Assembly: GCA_964577985.1 (NCBI GenBank)
Contig: CAZOAR010000021.1
Location: 1 to 51,264 of the forward strand
Direction: 5' to 3'
Source: CAZOAR01 sp964577985
GTDB lineage: Bacteria; Gemmatimonadota; CAZMKB01; CAZNLH01
Length of the DNA stretch: 51,264 bases
The notes under the pieces are model-generated. The model saw nothing but the letters and a program-made list of their open reading frames with translations, made no database searches and was not told the DNA's origin. Below, piece by piece: positions 1-7,941 of the stretch (its first letter is position 1; every line of letters begins with the position of its first letter). The translations under genes were made by a program, and so were the position numbers.

Positions 1-41
1 GTTGAGAACGTTCCAGAAATGAAATCCCGGGCCAGGAGGCC

Positions 42-1958
42 ATGTTGAAGACTAAGAGACGTTTTCTCGCGATCTGCCTTGTTTTCGTATCAACCGTATC
101 ACTTCATTCCGCGGAGTTCCGCTATCGGGTAAAACTCTTCGACAAGACGTTTTTCCTCAATACAATCGACAACCAGGTCATGATCCAGTTCAGGGACGAC
201 GCCGGCAGAACCGGGATCGAGCGGGCCCTGAGGAATTGGGAGCTGAGGGAGATCCGGAAGCCGGATAAGGTTGACAAGTTCGGGGTATACCGGATACCGC
301 ACGCAGTGGATACCGCTACCCTCGAGAAGAAGATAAATGGTTCAGCGATAGTAAGGAGCTTCGCGCACCCGGTTGTCGACCATGAAGGATATACAAAGTA
401 CTATGTTCCCGATGAGCTCACCGTGAGGTTCAATGAGGGAGTTCCCGAAGAGGAGCAGCTCGCCCTTATCCGGAAGATGGGCTGTGAGGTCTCCGTGAAA
501 CAGTGGACACCAGGTTACTACACACTGAGATTCGGTGAAGGTGGAGACCTTTTCGAGTTGATCGAGTCGTTCATGGACATGATGGAAGTGAAATTCTCTG
601 AGCCGAGTTACTACAGTTTCAATGACCTCCTTTTCATCCCGGACGACACCAACTTTTCATCCCAGTGGGCGCTTCGAAACACCGGTCAGTATGGTGGAAC
701 ACCCGGGGCGGACATCGAGGCTAATCTGGCCTGGGATCTGGAAATGGGTGACAAGGCAGTTGTTCTCGTCGACATCGACACCGGAATCGACCTCGACCAT
801 CCGGATCTTGCCGGTAACATACTCGCCCGAAACGGCGAGGACTGGGACTTCGACTCGGGTGACGGATCTCCCGACGACTTCGACGGACACGGGACCTGCA
901 CGGCTGGAATCGCCGCGGCGATCACAGACAACGGGATAGGTGTGGCGGGTGTAGCACCAGGAGTCAAGATCATGCCGCTCAGGATCAATCTTTCGTCCGG
1001 CCAGAACCAGAACCGCGCCGATGCCATCAACTACGCGGTCAGCCGTCGGCCCGAGTTTGCGGGTATGGTCATAAGCTGCAGCTGGAGGATGAGCAGCGGG
1101 GATTTCACGGCGGTGGAAGACGCAGTGATCAACGCCTACAATAACGATGTTGTGATCCTCTTCGCGACGGGAAACTACAACACCTCCATAGACTATCCAG
1201 CAAAATACCCGGAGACGATAGCGGTTGGAGCGTCAAGCCAGTGCGACGAGAGAAAGAGTTACACCTCGTGTGATGGAGAAACCTGGTGGGGGAGCAATTA
1301 CGGGAGTGAGATTGACGTAGTCGCGCCAGGCGTGGACATCTACACGACGGATATAGGAGGCAGTGCTGGATACAGTTCCGGTGACTATTACTCGTCCTTC
1401 AACGGAACCTCCGCAGCATGTCCGCACGCGGCGGGAGTCGCCGCACTTATCCTGTCGGCCAACTCATACATCTCGAACCACATGGTTCGTACGATACTGC
1501 ATATGACATCAGAGGACCAGGTAGGACCGCCCAATGAGGACACGCCGGGATGGGACGAGTACATGGGATTCGGGCGGGTCAACGCCAACCAGGCGGTCAT
1601 GATGGCGCAGGAGCCGCTGACGCTCTCGGTCACTGTGACCAGTCATGACACGATCGCCACTCAGGGTGGTAACCTGGGCTTTACTGTGAGCCTTGAGAAT
1701 CTCTCCGTGGATGAAGCCCTCTTCGAAGGATGGATAGATGTCCTCCTTCCAGACGGGAACCCGATTCCAGGAAATCCTGTTGCGGGACCTGTCGAGCTTG
1801 TGCTTGCCGGTGGTGGTGTGATAAACAGGAGCCTCTCTCTCGGGGTTCCTTCAGGGGCCCCGGTTGACTCAGGTTACCAGCTCTTCGTCAGGGCAGGGTA
1901 TCATCCCGATTCTGTCGCCGACCAGGATAGTTTCACATTCGACATCACGGCGCCGTAA
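42..1958 (+). CDS. Secreted subtilisin-like (S8) serine protease
   Basis: The 638-residue product is a secreted endopeptidase of the subtilase family. Residues 1-24 form a signal peptide, and residues about 25-210 look like a propeptide/inhibitor region. The catalytic triad is visible: Asp246 in the DTG motif, His283 in DGHGT and Ser457 in NGTSAACPH. The last ~110 residues are a beta-rich, Ig-like domain (VTLENxS / LPDGN / VPSGAP pattern) of a kind that recurs in secreted proteins of FCB candidate phyla. It does not carry the PNPFNPS sorting motif seen in the other proteases here. A strong ribosome site (aggagg) sits just upstream of ATG 42. The export route after the Sec step is unknown. The family call is secure; the natural substrate is not known. 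Confidence 0.93.
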   Translation: MLKTKRRFLAICLVFVSTVSLHSAEFRYRVKLFDKTFFLNTIDNQVMIQFRDDAGRTGIERALRNWELREIRKPDKVDKFGVYRIPHAVDTATLEKKINGSAIVRSFAHPVVDHEGYTKYYVPDELTVRFNEGVPEEEQLALIRKMGCEVSVKQWTPGYYTLRFGEGGDLFELIESFMDMMEVKFSEPSYYSFNDLLFIPDDTNFSSQWALRNTGQYGGTPGADIEANLAWDLEMGDKAVVLVDIDTGIDLDHPDLAGNILARNGEDWDFDSGDGSPDDFDGHGTCTAGIAAAITDNGIGVAGVAPGVKIMPLRINLSSGQNQNRADAINYAVSRRPEFAGMVISCSWRMSSGDFTAVEDAVINAYNNDVVILFATGNYNTSIDYPAKYPETIAVGASSQCDERKSYTSCDGETWWGSNYGSEIDVVAPGVDIYTTDIGGSAGYSSGDYYSSFNGTSAACPHAAGVAALILSANSYISNHMVRTILHMTSEDQVGPPNEDTPGWDEYMGFGRVNANQAVMMAQEPLTLSVTVTSHDTIATQGGNLGFTVSLENLSVDEALFEGWIDVLLPDGNPIPGNPVAGPVELVLAGGGVINRSLSLGVPSGAPVDSGYQLFVRAGYHPDSVADQDSFTFDITAP

Positions 1959-2071
1959 AGACAGCCTGTACAGACCAGCAATCGTACCTGACGATAGCAG
2001 GGACATCAGCTCCGGTTTGCGACATGAGTGAGTCCCCTGCACGGATGGAAGCGAGACTGCCGGATTAGTCC

Positions 2072-2100
2072 TTCACAAACCCCCGCTGTTATCTTATTAT
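2072..2100 (+). promoter_or_regulatory. Sigma-70-type promoter for the APC permease gene
   Basis: TTCACA (2072-2077) and TATTAT (2095-2100) are separated by 17 nt, each one mismatch from consensus. They lie about 95 nt upstream of the permease start and after the end of the protease gene. Confidence 0.6.
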
Positions 2101-2195
2101 CATGCAAATCTGCTGTATTGGAACATCCGGGACGGTGAGTTTTATTACCGCGGGTATCGACTGGTCCTGGAACCACCCACGGGAGTGGAGAAGCA

Positions 2196-4421
2196 ATGAA
2201 GCTGAGCCGTGATCTGAGTCTTTTTTCCGTCACGATGATAGGCGTGGGGGCTATGATTGGTGCCGGCATTTTCGTTCTTACTGGTATCGCCGCGGGGGTA
2301 GCCGGTCCCGCCATCATTGTCGCCTTCCTTTTGAACGGCATCGTTGCGCTTTTTACCGCATCCGCTTACGCCGAACTCGGTGGGTCGATTCCGGAGGCCG
2401 GTGGCGGCTATCTCTGGGTAAAAAACAGTCTCCCGCAGCCGACGGGTTTTCTGTCGGGCTGGATGTCGTGGATGGCTCATTCGGTGGCTTGTTCGCTCTA
2501 TGCCGTCGGATTCGGTGCCTATTTTGGTGAAGTTCTTATCGAATTCAACGTTACCCCGTTCCTCGAGCCGGAGGTCTTCAAGAAGGCACTTGCGGTCCTC
2601 GTCGTCGTGGTCTTTTCCTATATCAATTTCAGGGGTGCCAAGGAGACGGGCAAGGCTGGTAACGTGGTGACCGTACTCAAGATAGCCATCATCATGCTCT
2701 TTGTTCTCCTCGGTGCGAAGATCATATTCTTTGACCGGCCCGAGAATCTGGGGAACCTTTCCCCCTTCTTTTCGAAGGGATATCTCGGAATATTGACGGC
2801 TATGGGGCTCACCTTCATAGCGTTCCAGGGATATGAAATAATCGCCCAGAGCGGGGAAGAGCTCAAGGACCCGAAGCGAAACATACCACGAGCGATCTTC
2901 TATTCCCTGTTGATAGTCGTACCGATCTATATCATGGTCGCCTTTGTCGCGCTTGGAGTTGTTACTCCAGATGGGATGAGCGCCTGGGATTACCTCGCCC
3001 TGAAAAAAGAGATCGCCATCGTCGAGGCGGCGCGAAGCATTGGCGCGTGGGGAAGTGGCTTACTGCTCATCGGCGGGTTGCTGTCGACCATCTCGGCGCT
3101 TAACGCGACTATCTACAGCTCCTCTCGTGTATCTTTCGCGATGGGGAGGGACTACAATCTTCCCGATTTCTTTTCCAGGGTACACTCGAAGTTCAAGACC
3201 CCGAGTGGTTCGCTCTTCGCCTCATCCATCCTCGTCATCGTCATCCTTCTCGTCCTTCCGATTGAAGATATAGCCTCCAGCGCCGACGTGATGTTCCTTT
3301 TCCTCTTCATCTTTGTCAATATCGCGCTGATCCACATCAGGCGTAAGACCCCCGAAAAGCTGACAGGATACAAGTCACCATTCTTCCCTGTCGTGCCCGT
3401 CCTGGGCATCGTCACCCAGAGTGTTCTCGTTGCTGTGATGTTCGCCTACAGTCCCAAATCCTTCATGACCAGCATGCTCTGGGTGGGTATGGGACTCGCG
3501 ATCTATTACGGCTATTCGAGGCTCAGGGAGAAGGATGAAGTGGGTCCAAAAGTCATTTTTCAGGAGAAGGAGCTGAAACAGAAGGAGTACAGGATTGTCC
3601 TCGGGGTAGAGAAAAAGCGAGAGATCGCGCCCCTGATGAATATAGTCGCCCCTATCGCCATAGACAAGGAGGCGGAGATCTTTGTGACACACGTGATCTC
3701 GCTGCCCCCGCAGACCCCGCTGAACGTGGGACGCGGATTCGTAGAGGACAGGAAAGAACTCCTCGAGATGGTCGACCGAATAGGGGAGAGTCAGGGCATT
3801 CCCGTCAGTTACACGCTGCGGGTCTCTCATCAGATTTATCAGGGTCTCCTCGACAGCGTTGATGAGAACAAGGGCAACCTGCTAATACTGGGAAGTGGAG
3901 ACGTCAGATCGAGCAGGAAAATCCTCGGGAGGGTGCTCGATCCACTGCTGCAGGAGGTCCCGTGTGACGTGGGAATACTGAAAATCGAAGACGACAGGGA
4001 GATCAGGCGTGTGCTTGTTCCCACCTCCGGCGGCCCCAACGCCCGGAGAGCGCTCGATCTGGGTATGTCGATTGTGAGGCAGACAGGGGGAGAACTGACT
4101 CTGCTCTATGTGATTCGTGAAGAGGCTGAGAGGGAAAAGGCGGTAATGCGGCTGAGAGAAGCCAGAAAGGATATTGAGGAAGGCGCGAAGAGGATTGAAG
4201 AGAAGATTGTCCTGGCACAAGACGTATTCGGAGTTATCCTCGAGGAAAGTAGCGGATATGATCTCGTCCTGGTCGGTGCCAGCAGGTTGGGACTCTGGAA
4301 GAGATTTCGTTTCGGGACTGTTCCCGAGAAACTGATGCGTGCATCCTCAACACCAGTCCTGTTCATACGCAGCTACGAAGGGAGGTTGCTGTCATGGCTC
4401 AGGCAGTTCATAGCCGGTTGA
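2196..4421 (+). CDS. APC-family amino acid permease fused to two universal stress protein domains
   Basis: This 741-residue inner-membrane protein begins with an APC-superfamily transporter of about 12 transmembrane helices (residues ~1-440), with the family's GAMIGAGIF signature in helix 1 and the AYAELG segment in helix 2. Two cytoplasmic UspA-like domains follow, at about 455-595 and 605-735. In the second, the nucleotide-binding signature GASR-x9-GT has Arg where the classical G-x2-G-x9-G(S/T) motif has its second Gly. The first domain is more degenerate. The architecture suggests amino acid or polyamine uptake modulated by a nucleotide-sensing tail; that is inference. ATG 2196 follows a gtggag ribosome site. 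The end overlaps the next gene by 28 nt. Confidence 0.9.
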   Translation: MKLSRDLSLFSVTMIGVGAMIGAGIFVLTGIAAGVAGPAIIVAFLLNGIVALFTASAYAELGGSIPEAGGGYLWVKNSLPQPTGFLSGWMSWMAHSVACSLYAVGFGAYFGEVLIEFNVTPFLEPEVFKKALAVLVVVVFSYINFRGAKETGKAGNVVTVLKIAIIMLFVLLGAKIIFFDRPENLGNLSPFFSKGYLGILTAMGLTFIAFQGYEIIAQSGEELKDPKRNIPRAIFYSLLIVVPIYIMVAFVALGVVTPDGMSAWDYLALKKEIAIVEAARSIGAWGSGLLLIGGLLSTISALNATIYSSSRVSFAMGRDYNLPDFFSRVHSKFKTPSGSLFASSILVIVILLVLPIEDIASSADVMFLFLFIFVNIALIHIRRKTPEKLTGYKSPFFPVVPVLGIVTQSVLVAVMFAYSPKSFMTSMLWVGMGLAIYYGYSRLREKDEVGPKVIFQEKELKQKEYRIVLGVEKKREIAPLMNIVAPIAIDKEAEIFVTHVISLPPQTPLNVGRGFVEDRKELLEMVDRIGESQGIPVSYTLRVSHQIYQGLLDSVDENKGNLLILGSGDVRSSRKILGRVLDPLLQEVPCDVGILKIEDDREIRRVLVPTSGGPNARRALDLGMSIVRQTGGELTLLYVIREEAEREKAVMRLREARKDIEEGAKRIEEKIVLAQDVFGVILEESSGYDLVLVGASRLGLWKRFRFGTVPEKLMRASSTPVLFIRSYEGRLLSWLRQFIAG

Positions 4422-5003
4422 TACCCCGAAGAAGCAGTCTCAGCTTGACATTCTTTTCTTTCTTCTTTCTATTCACCGCCTTCTCGGCCCGGGCTGCGAC
4501 CATCCATGTCCCTGGCGACTATGCGACGATTCAGGGTGCCATCAATGGTTCTTCAGGTGGAGACACAGTGCTGGTAAGCTCCGGGACGTACGTCGAGAAC
4601 ATTGATTTCACAGGAAAGGCGATAAGGGTCATGAGCGAAAACGGACCCGGCTCGACGACAATAGACGGGGGAAGTCCGGGTAATCCGGATTCCGCGAGTG
4701 TTGTTATCTTCTCCAACGGAGAGGATTCCAGCTCGGTCCTGGACGGTTTCACCCTTTGTCAACGGGGATGGCACCAGGGATCACGCGTATACGCTCGGCG
4801 GAGGCATATTCTGTGTGCTCTCCTCACCCACTATCATCAATAACATCCTTACGGCCAATAACGCGCTCTACGGAGGGGGAGTCTCGTGCAGGGATGCTTC
4901 TCCGACCATATCATCCAACTCGATCATCGGGAACTCCGTGGGTTTCACCGGGGGCGGGATATACTGTTCCGGATCTTCTCCGACGCCGGAGCGTACAGGG
5001 TAA
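4394..5003 (+). pseudogene. Frameshifted, truncated secreted parallel beta-helix (pectate-lyase-like) protein
   Basis: The first frame (from ATG 4394) has a signal peptide and then the typical opening of right-handed beta-helix proteins (IHVPGDYATIQGAI; DTVLVSSGTYVENI). At about 4756 the reading must change to the next frame, which continues with repeat units of the form GGGIFC...SPTIINN and GGGVSC...SPTISSN, and stops at 5003 after SGSSPTPERTG. Removing one T in the run at 4756-4758 restores a continuous FTLVNGDGT reading. Intact relatives usually have more helix turns and a C-terminal sorting domain, so the gene is both frameshifted and cut short, unless the extra T is a sequence error. It overlaps the permease stop. 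Confidence 0.75.
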
Positions 5004-5095
5004 TAGGACGAGTCGGGATATATCCATCCAACAGCATAGATGAATGGTGGCTCGATTTCGAGGTGACTCAGTAGGTCGGAAGAGAACCGGTTCGA

Positions 5096-5124
5096 TTGAC
5101 AGGTGGCCTGTATTCTGGTATAAT
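5096..5124 (+). promoter_or_regulatory. Perfect consensus sigma-70 promoter
   Basis: TTGACA (5096-5101) and TATAAT (5119-5124) with a 17-nt spacer match consensus exactly. Transcription would begin near 5131, which rules out translation starts upstream of that for the SGNH hydrolase and supports ATG 5177. Confidence 0.85.
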
Positions 5125-5176
5125 CACAGTAGAGGAAAGTGATTATCACGAAATCTGGTTTCTCCCGAGGCACCTC

Positions 5177-6052
5177 ATGCGAATGTTTTTTCTGCCGGTA
5201 ATATGTTTTTTTCTGTTCCTCACCGCTCCTTCGGCGCAGGCACAGGCCGATTTCACCGATACGGTCACATTCGGGAACAGCCTCACCCACAACGACCTCC
5301 TCTGGCTCGTGTATGGTAATCCGCCCGATCTCTACCAGGCCGACCCCATGGAAGCCGTTTTTGACAAGGGGGCCGTACAGGGCGATGAGCTGATGAACTA
5401 CGCGATAGCCGGCTCCGAATCTGGTGACGTAAGCGCGCAGATCGATCTGTACGAGTTTTTGAGGCTGCTCCAGATACAGGACAAGGCGACGTTCTTCGGC
5501 TTTGAGATTGGCTCGAACGACGTGCTGAACAATATCGATATCCTCGCGGCTTACGCGCCCGGAGAGAGTTCATTGGCCGATGCCATAATCGATGACGTCA
5601 TAAGCAACATAAGAGACGATTTGATACGCCTCAGATCCACTCACCCTGACGCGCAGTTTGTAGTATGGTTGATCCCGGATGTTACATATACCCCTGATCT
5701 ATGGGACCAATTGACCCCTGAAGAGGTCGACAATGTGAGGGCACACATCGGACGAGTGAACCGGCTCATCGCCGGAGCCGGGGTGCGGTATGATTTCCTT
5801 GTTGCGCTCGACACATACAGCCTTATCCGGGAGATGGTAAACTACCCCCCCGTGATATTCGGGCATCAGCTTGTTCCCCCACCCGCTTATGGAGACTATG
5901 ACGACCTTTTCGCGGACGAGATCCATCCCACGGCCGTCAGCAACGGTCTTATAGCCAATGAGATCATCACATCGATCAACACGGAATGGAATGATACTGT
6001 TCCGTATTACAGCGAAGCGGAACTGGCGGACCTGGCGCATATCCCTTATTGA
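5177..6052 (+). CDS. Secreted SGNH/GDSL-like hydrolase
   Basis: The 291-residue product has a signal peptide (residues 1-~20, ending SAQAQA) and the SGNH fold markers: nucleophile Ser35 in FGNSLTHND (block I), the GSND block III motif and Asp/His in the DEIHPT block V motif near the C terminus. Such enzymes are esterases or lipases acting on lipids, acylated sugars or polysaccharide acetates. The open frame extends upstream to 5096, but that region contains the promoter, so ATG 5177 is chosen (ATG 5183 is also possible). It lies alone between the broken beta-helix gene and ygbA. The substrate cannot be predicted. Confidence 0.85.
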   Translation: MRMFFLPVICFFLFLTAPSAQAQADFTDTVTFGNSLTHNDLLWLVYGNPPDLYQADPMEAVFDKGAVQGDELMNYAIAGSESGDVSAQIDLYEFLRLLQIQDKATFFGFEIGSNDVLNNIDILAAYAPGESSLADAIIDDVISNIRDDLIRLRSTHPDAQFVVWLIPDVTYTPDLWDQLTPEEVDNVRAHIGRVNRLIAGAGVRYDFLVALDTYSLIREMVNYPPVIFGHQLVPPPAYGDYDDLFADEIHPTAVSNGLIANEIITSINTEWNDTVPYYSEAELADLAHIPY

Positions 6053-6078
6053 TGATTTGACGGTGAACGACCTTTCGA

Positions 6079-6483
6079 GTGAAAAGAGACAACATCAGTA
6101 AGCAGGCGGGAGGGTATCGTCTCAGCCGTATCGACAGGGAGAAGCGGACGGTGGGCGAGATGATCGCCATCTACTGCAGATCCCGCCACGGGTCAGGAGT
6201 CGCTCTATGTCCGGAGTGCAGTTCGCTCGCAGACTATGTCGACATACGGCTGGACCGGTGTCCGTACAGTTTTCAAAAGCCGGCGTGCGCCGATTGTCCG
6301 ATTCACTGTTATCAAGCGGGTAAACGGGCCATGATCAAGGATGTGATGCGTTATTCAGGGCCCCGTATGCTCTACCGCCATCCGATCCTGGCGTTGTTTC
6401 ACAAGATTGATGGCGCATTCGGTCGTTGTCGGACGACTCCGGAGAGAAGAAAGAAGGGAGTGGAAAAAGGAGAGGATGTATGA
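6079..6483 (+). CDS. ygbA: YgbA-like protein (nitrous oxide-stimulated promoter family)
   Basis: The 134-residue protein matches the small Cys-rich family typified by E. coli YgbA: MIAIYCR, then a Cys-x2-Cys (LCPEC), the RLDRCPY segment, a second cluster ACADCPIHCY, and the characteristic MRYSGPRMLYRHP block. These cysteines probably bind metal or sense redox or nitric oxide. In proteobacteria the family is linked to nitrosative stress; that role is transferred from the family, not seen here. The start is GTG 6079 with no clear ribosome site, and translation might instead begin further in. The stop overlaps the start of the next small gene (ATGA). Confidence 0.85.
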   Translation: MKRDNISKQAGGYRLSRIDREKRTVGEMIAIYCRSRHGSGVALCPECSSLADYVDIRLDRCPYSFQKPACADCPIHCYQAGKRAMIKDVMRYSGPRMLYRHPILALFHKIDGAFGRCRTTPERRKKGVEKGEDV

Positions 6484-6680
6484 ATAATGTGAAAAAGTGG
6501 ATAAGAAGAGAGGTGATGTGCAGGGAGATGAAGTGTAAGACCAGGTTGTTGATAAGGCTTGAAGATAATGATGGCGTTGTGGCCGTGAACGGAATAATGT
6601 GCGACTGCCCGGCGTTGGCGGCTCACGGTGGAGAGGATTGTGAGTGGTCGTGCTGGGCCAGGGCCTCGCGGGGGGAATAG
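6480..6680 (+). CDS. Small Cys-rich protein overlapping ygbA
   Basis: A 66-residue product starts at ATG 6480, which overlaps the ygbA stop as ATGA and follows a good ribosome site (aaaggagagg), so the two are translationally coupled. Six cysteines are present (MCREMKC, MCDC, DCEWSC), suggesting metal binding. No family is recognised. Coupling to ygbA suggests a shared role, perhaps in redox or nitrosative stress, but this is inference. Confidence 0.6.
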   Translation: MNNVKKWIRREVMCREMKCKTRLLIRLEDNDGVVAVNGIMCDCPALAAHGGEDCEWSCWARASRGE

Positions 6681-6734
6681 ACTGCCCGGGACAAAGAGTG
6701 CATCGTACGCGAGGACTCCGATGGAGGTCCTGAT

Positions 6735-6995
6735 ATGAGCAACAGCAGCAAATCGATCATCAGTGGAGTCGCAGGTATATTGCTTATCCTTGCGGCTTTT
6801 CGGGACTTGCTTTCTCCACTCGAGGCGGTGCTCATGATCCTCGGGGTTATCCTGCTGTCCCTTGGCGCGACGATAGCCGATCGTGACAGGAGGCTTATGA
6901 AAGAATACAACAAGATGAGGACCATGCATGAACTGCGGGACTCGGTAAAGAACAAGGACGAAACGGACGATCCGCAGGAGCGAACCTCATGCTAG
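6735..6995 (+). CDS. Small two-helix membrane protein
   Basis: The 86-residue product has two hydrophobic segments (about residues 8-22 and 29-47) followed by a charged C-terminal tail rich in Lys, Arg, Asp and Glu. It starts at ATG 6735 behind the ribosome site ggaggt. No family is recognised. It follows the ygbA/Cys-rich pair by 54 nt and may be co-transcribed with it. Confidence 0.6.
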   Translation: MSNSSKSIISGVAGILLILAAFRDLLSPLEAVLMILGVILLSLGATIADRDRRLMKEYNKMRTMHELRDSVKNKDETDDPQERTSC

Positions 6996-7028
6996 GGCAT
7001 CGATGCAGCGGTTTTGTTTCTTGAGCGT

Positions 7029-7059
7029 CTGAATCTGGAACAGCCCGTGGGAGATTCAG
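7029..7059. terminator. Hairpin between convergent genes
   Basis: A perfect 8-bp inverted repeat (CTGAATCT at 7029-7036, AGATTCAG at 7052-7059) lies in the 94-nt gap between the converging small membrane protein gene and ccsA. A smaller stem (GTGTC 7059-7063 / GACAC 7070-7074) abuts it. There is no clear T run, so intrinsic termination is only possible. Confidence 0.35.
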
Positions 7060-7089
7060 TGTCAGGACCGACACCTGCCCGGACCAGGT

Positions 7090-7941
7090 CTACTGGTAGA
7101 GGTGGGCGCTCTGCTCGGCGGTCGGCAGGAGGTACATACCGAGGTATGTGAATATGATAGCGGCGAAGCCGGAGATGCTGAGCCAGGCGGCACGGCGTTC
7201 GTCGAATCCGCGGGTGAACCGGAGATGAAGATAGATTACATATACCAGCCACGATATGAGTGCCCAGTTTTCCTTCGGATCCCACACCCAGTAGTCACCC
7301 CATGCTGACTTGGCCCAGAGTGCGCCCATCACGAGCCCTGCCGTCAACAGCACGAAGGCGAAGAGGATCGCCAGGTGCATGAAACCGGCGTAAGTCAGCT
7401 GGACCTCTTTCCCTTTCGCGGTCCGCACGCCCAGGCGCGCCTTCGGGCGCCGCAGGTGGAGGCAGGCGGCAACGAACGCGAAGAAGGCAGCAGCGTAGCC
7501 GAAGAAGTAGACCACTACGTGGGGAATAAACCAGGCCGATTGCAGCGCAGCCGGGAGGTTGACGATCTCGGCGTCCGTCTCGATTATCGCAAATGCGAGG
7601 ACCAGAAAGAGAGCCCCGCCCGTCAAGAAACCGAACCACGCAAATCGATAGTAACGCTCCACGATAAGGTAGAGCAGGGCGGTGCACCATACGAAGAGGA
7701 GCAGCGATTCGTAGAGCGACTTGAACGGCGGTCTTCCAGCCTCGATCCATCGGGTCGTCAGGAGGACGGTGACCGCAGCGAATCCAAGGAGAAAAAGGAA
7801 CGACCCCAGCCTGCGTGACCATACTCCTGCCCGGTCGACTGCGACAAGGCCGTATGCGCACGCGGCCACCGGGAACGCTCCCAGCGCCCCGAGGAAGAGT
7901 CCCGGCTGACGCAACAGGTTTTCTATAAAAATACCAGTCAC
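7090..7941 (-). CDS. ccsA: Cytochrome c biogenesis protein CcsA/ResC (System II haem handler)
   Basis: This 283-residue integral membrane protein has about eight hydrophobic helices and the haem-handling WWD-type motif (WGDYWVWDPKENW) in its second half, followed by helices with conserved histidines. With ResB it forms the System II cytochrome c synthetase, which exports haem and attaches it to CxxCH motifs of apocytochromes outside the inner membrane. It starts at GTG 7941, overlapping the resB stop as GTGA, so the pair is translationally coupled. Its presence implies c-type cytochromes and a respiratory lifestyle. Confidence 0.92.
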   Translation of the reverse strand: MTGIFIENLLRQPGLFLGALGAFPVAACAYGLVAVDRAGVWSRRLGSFLFLLGFAAVTVLLTTRWIEAGRPPFKSLYESLLLFVWCTALLYLIVERYYRFAWFGFLTGGALFLVLAFAIIETDAEIVNLPAALQSAWFIPHVVVYFFGYAAAFFAFVAACLHLRRPKARLGVRTAKGKEVQLTYAGFMHLAILFAFVLLTAGLVMGALWAKSAWGDYWVWDPKENWALISWLVYVIYLHLRFTRGFDERRAAWLSISGFAAIIFTYLGMYLLPTAEQSAHLYQ

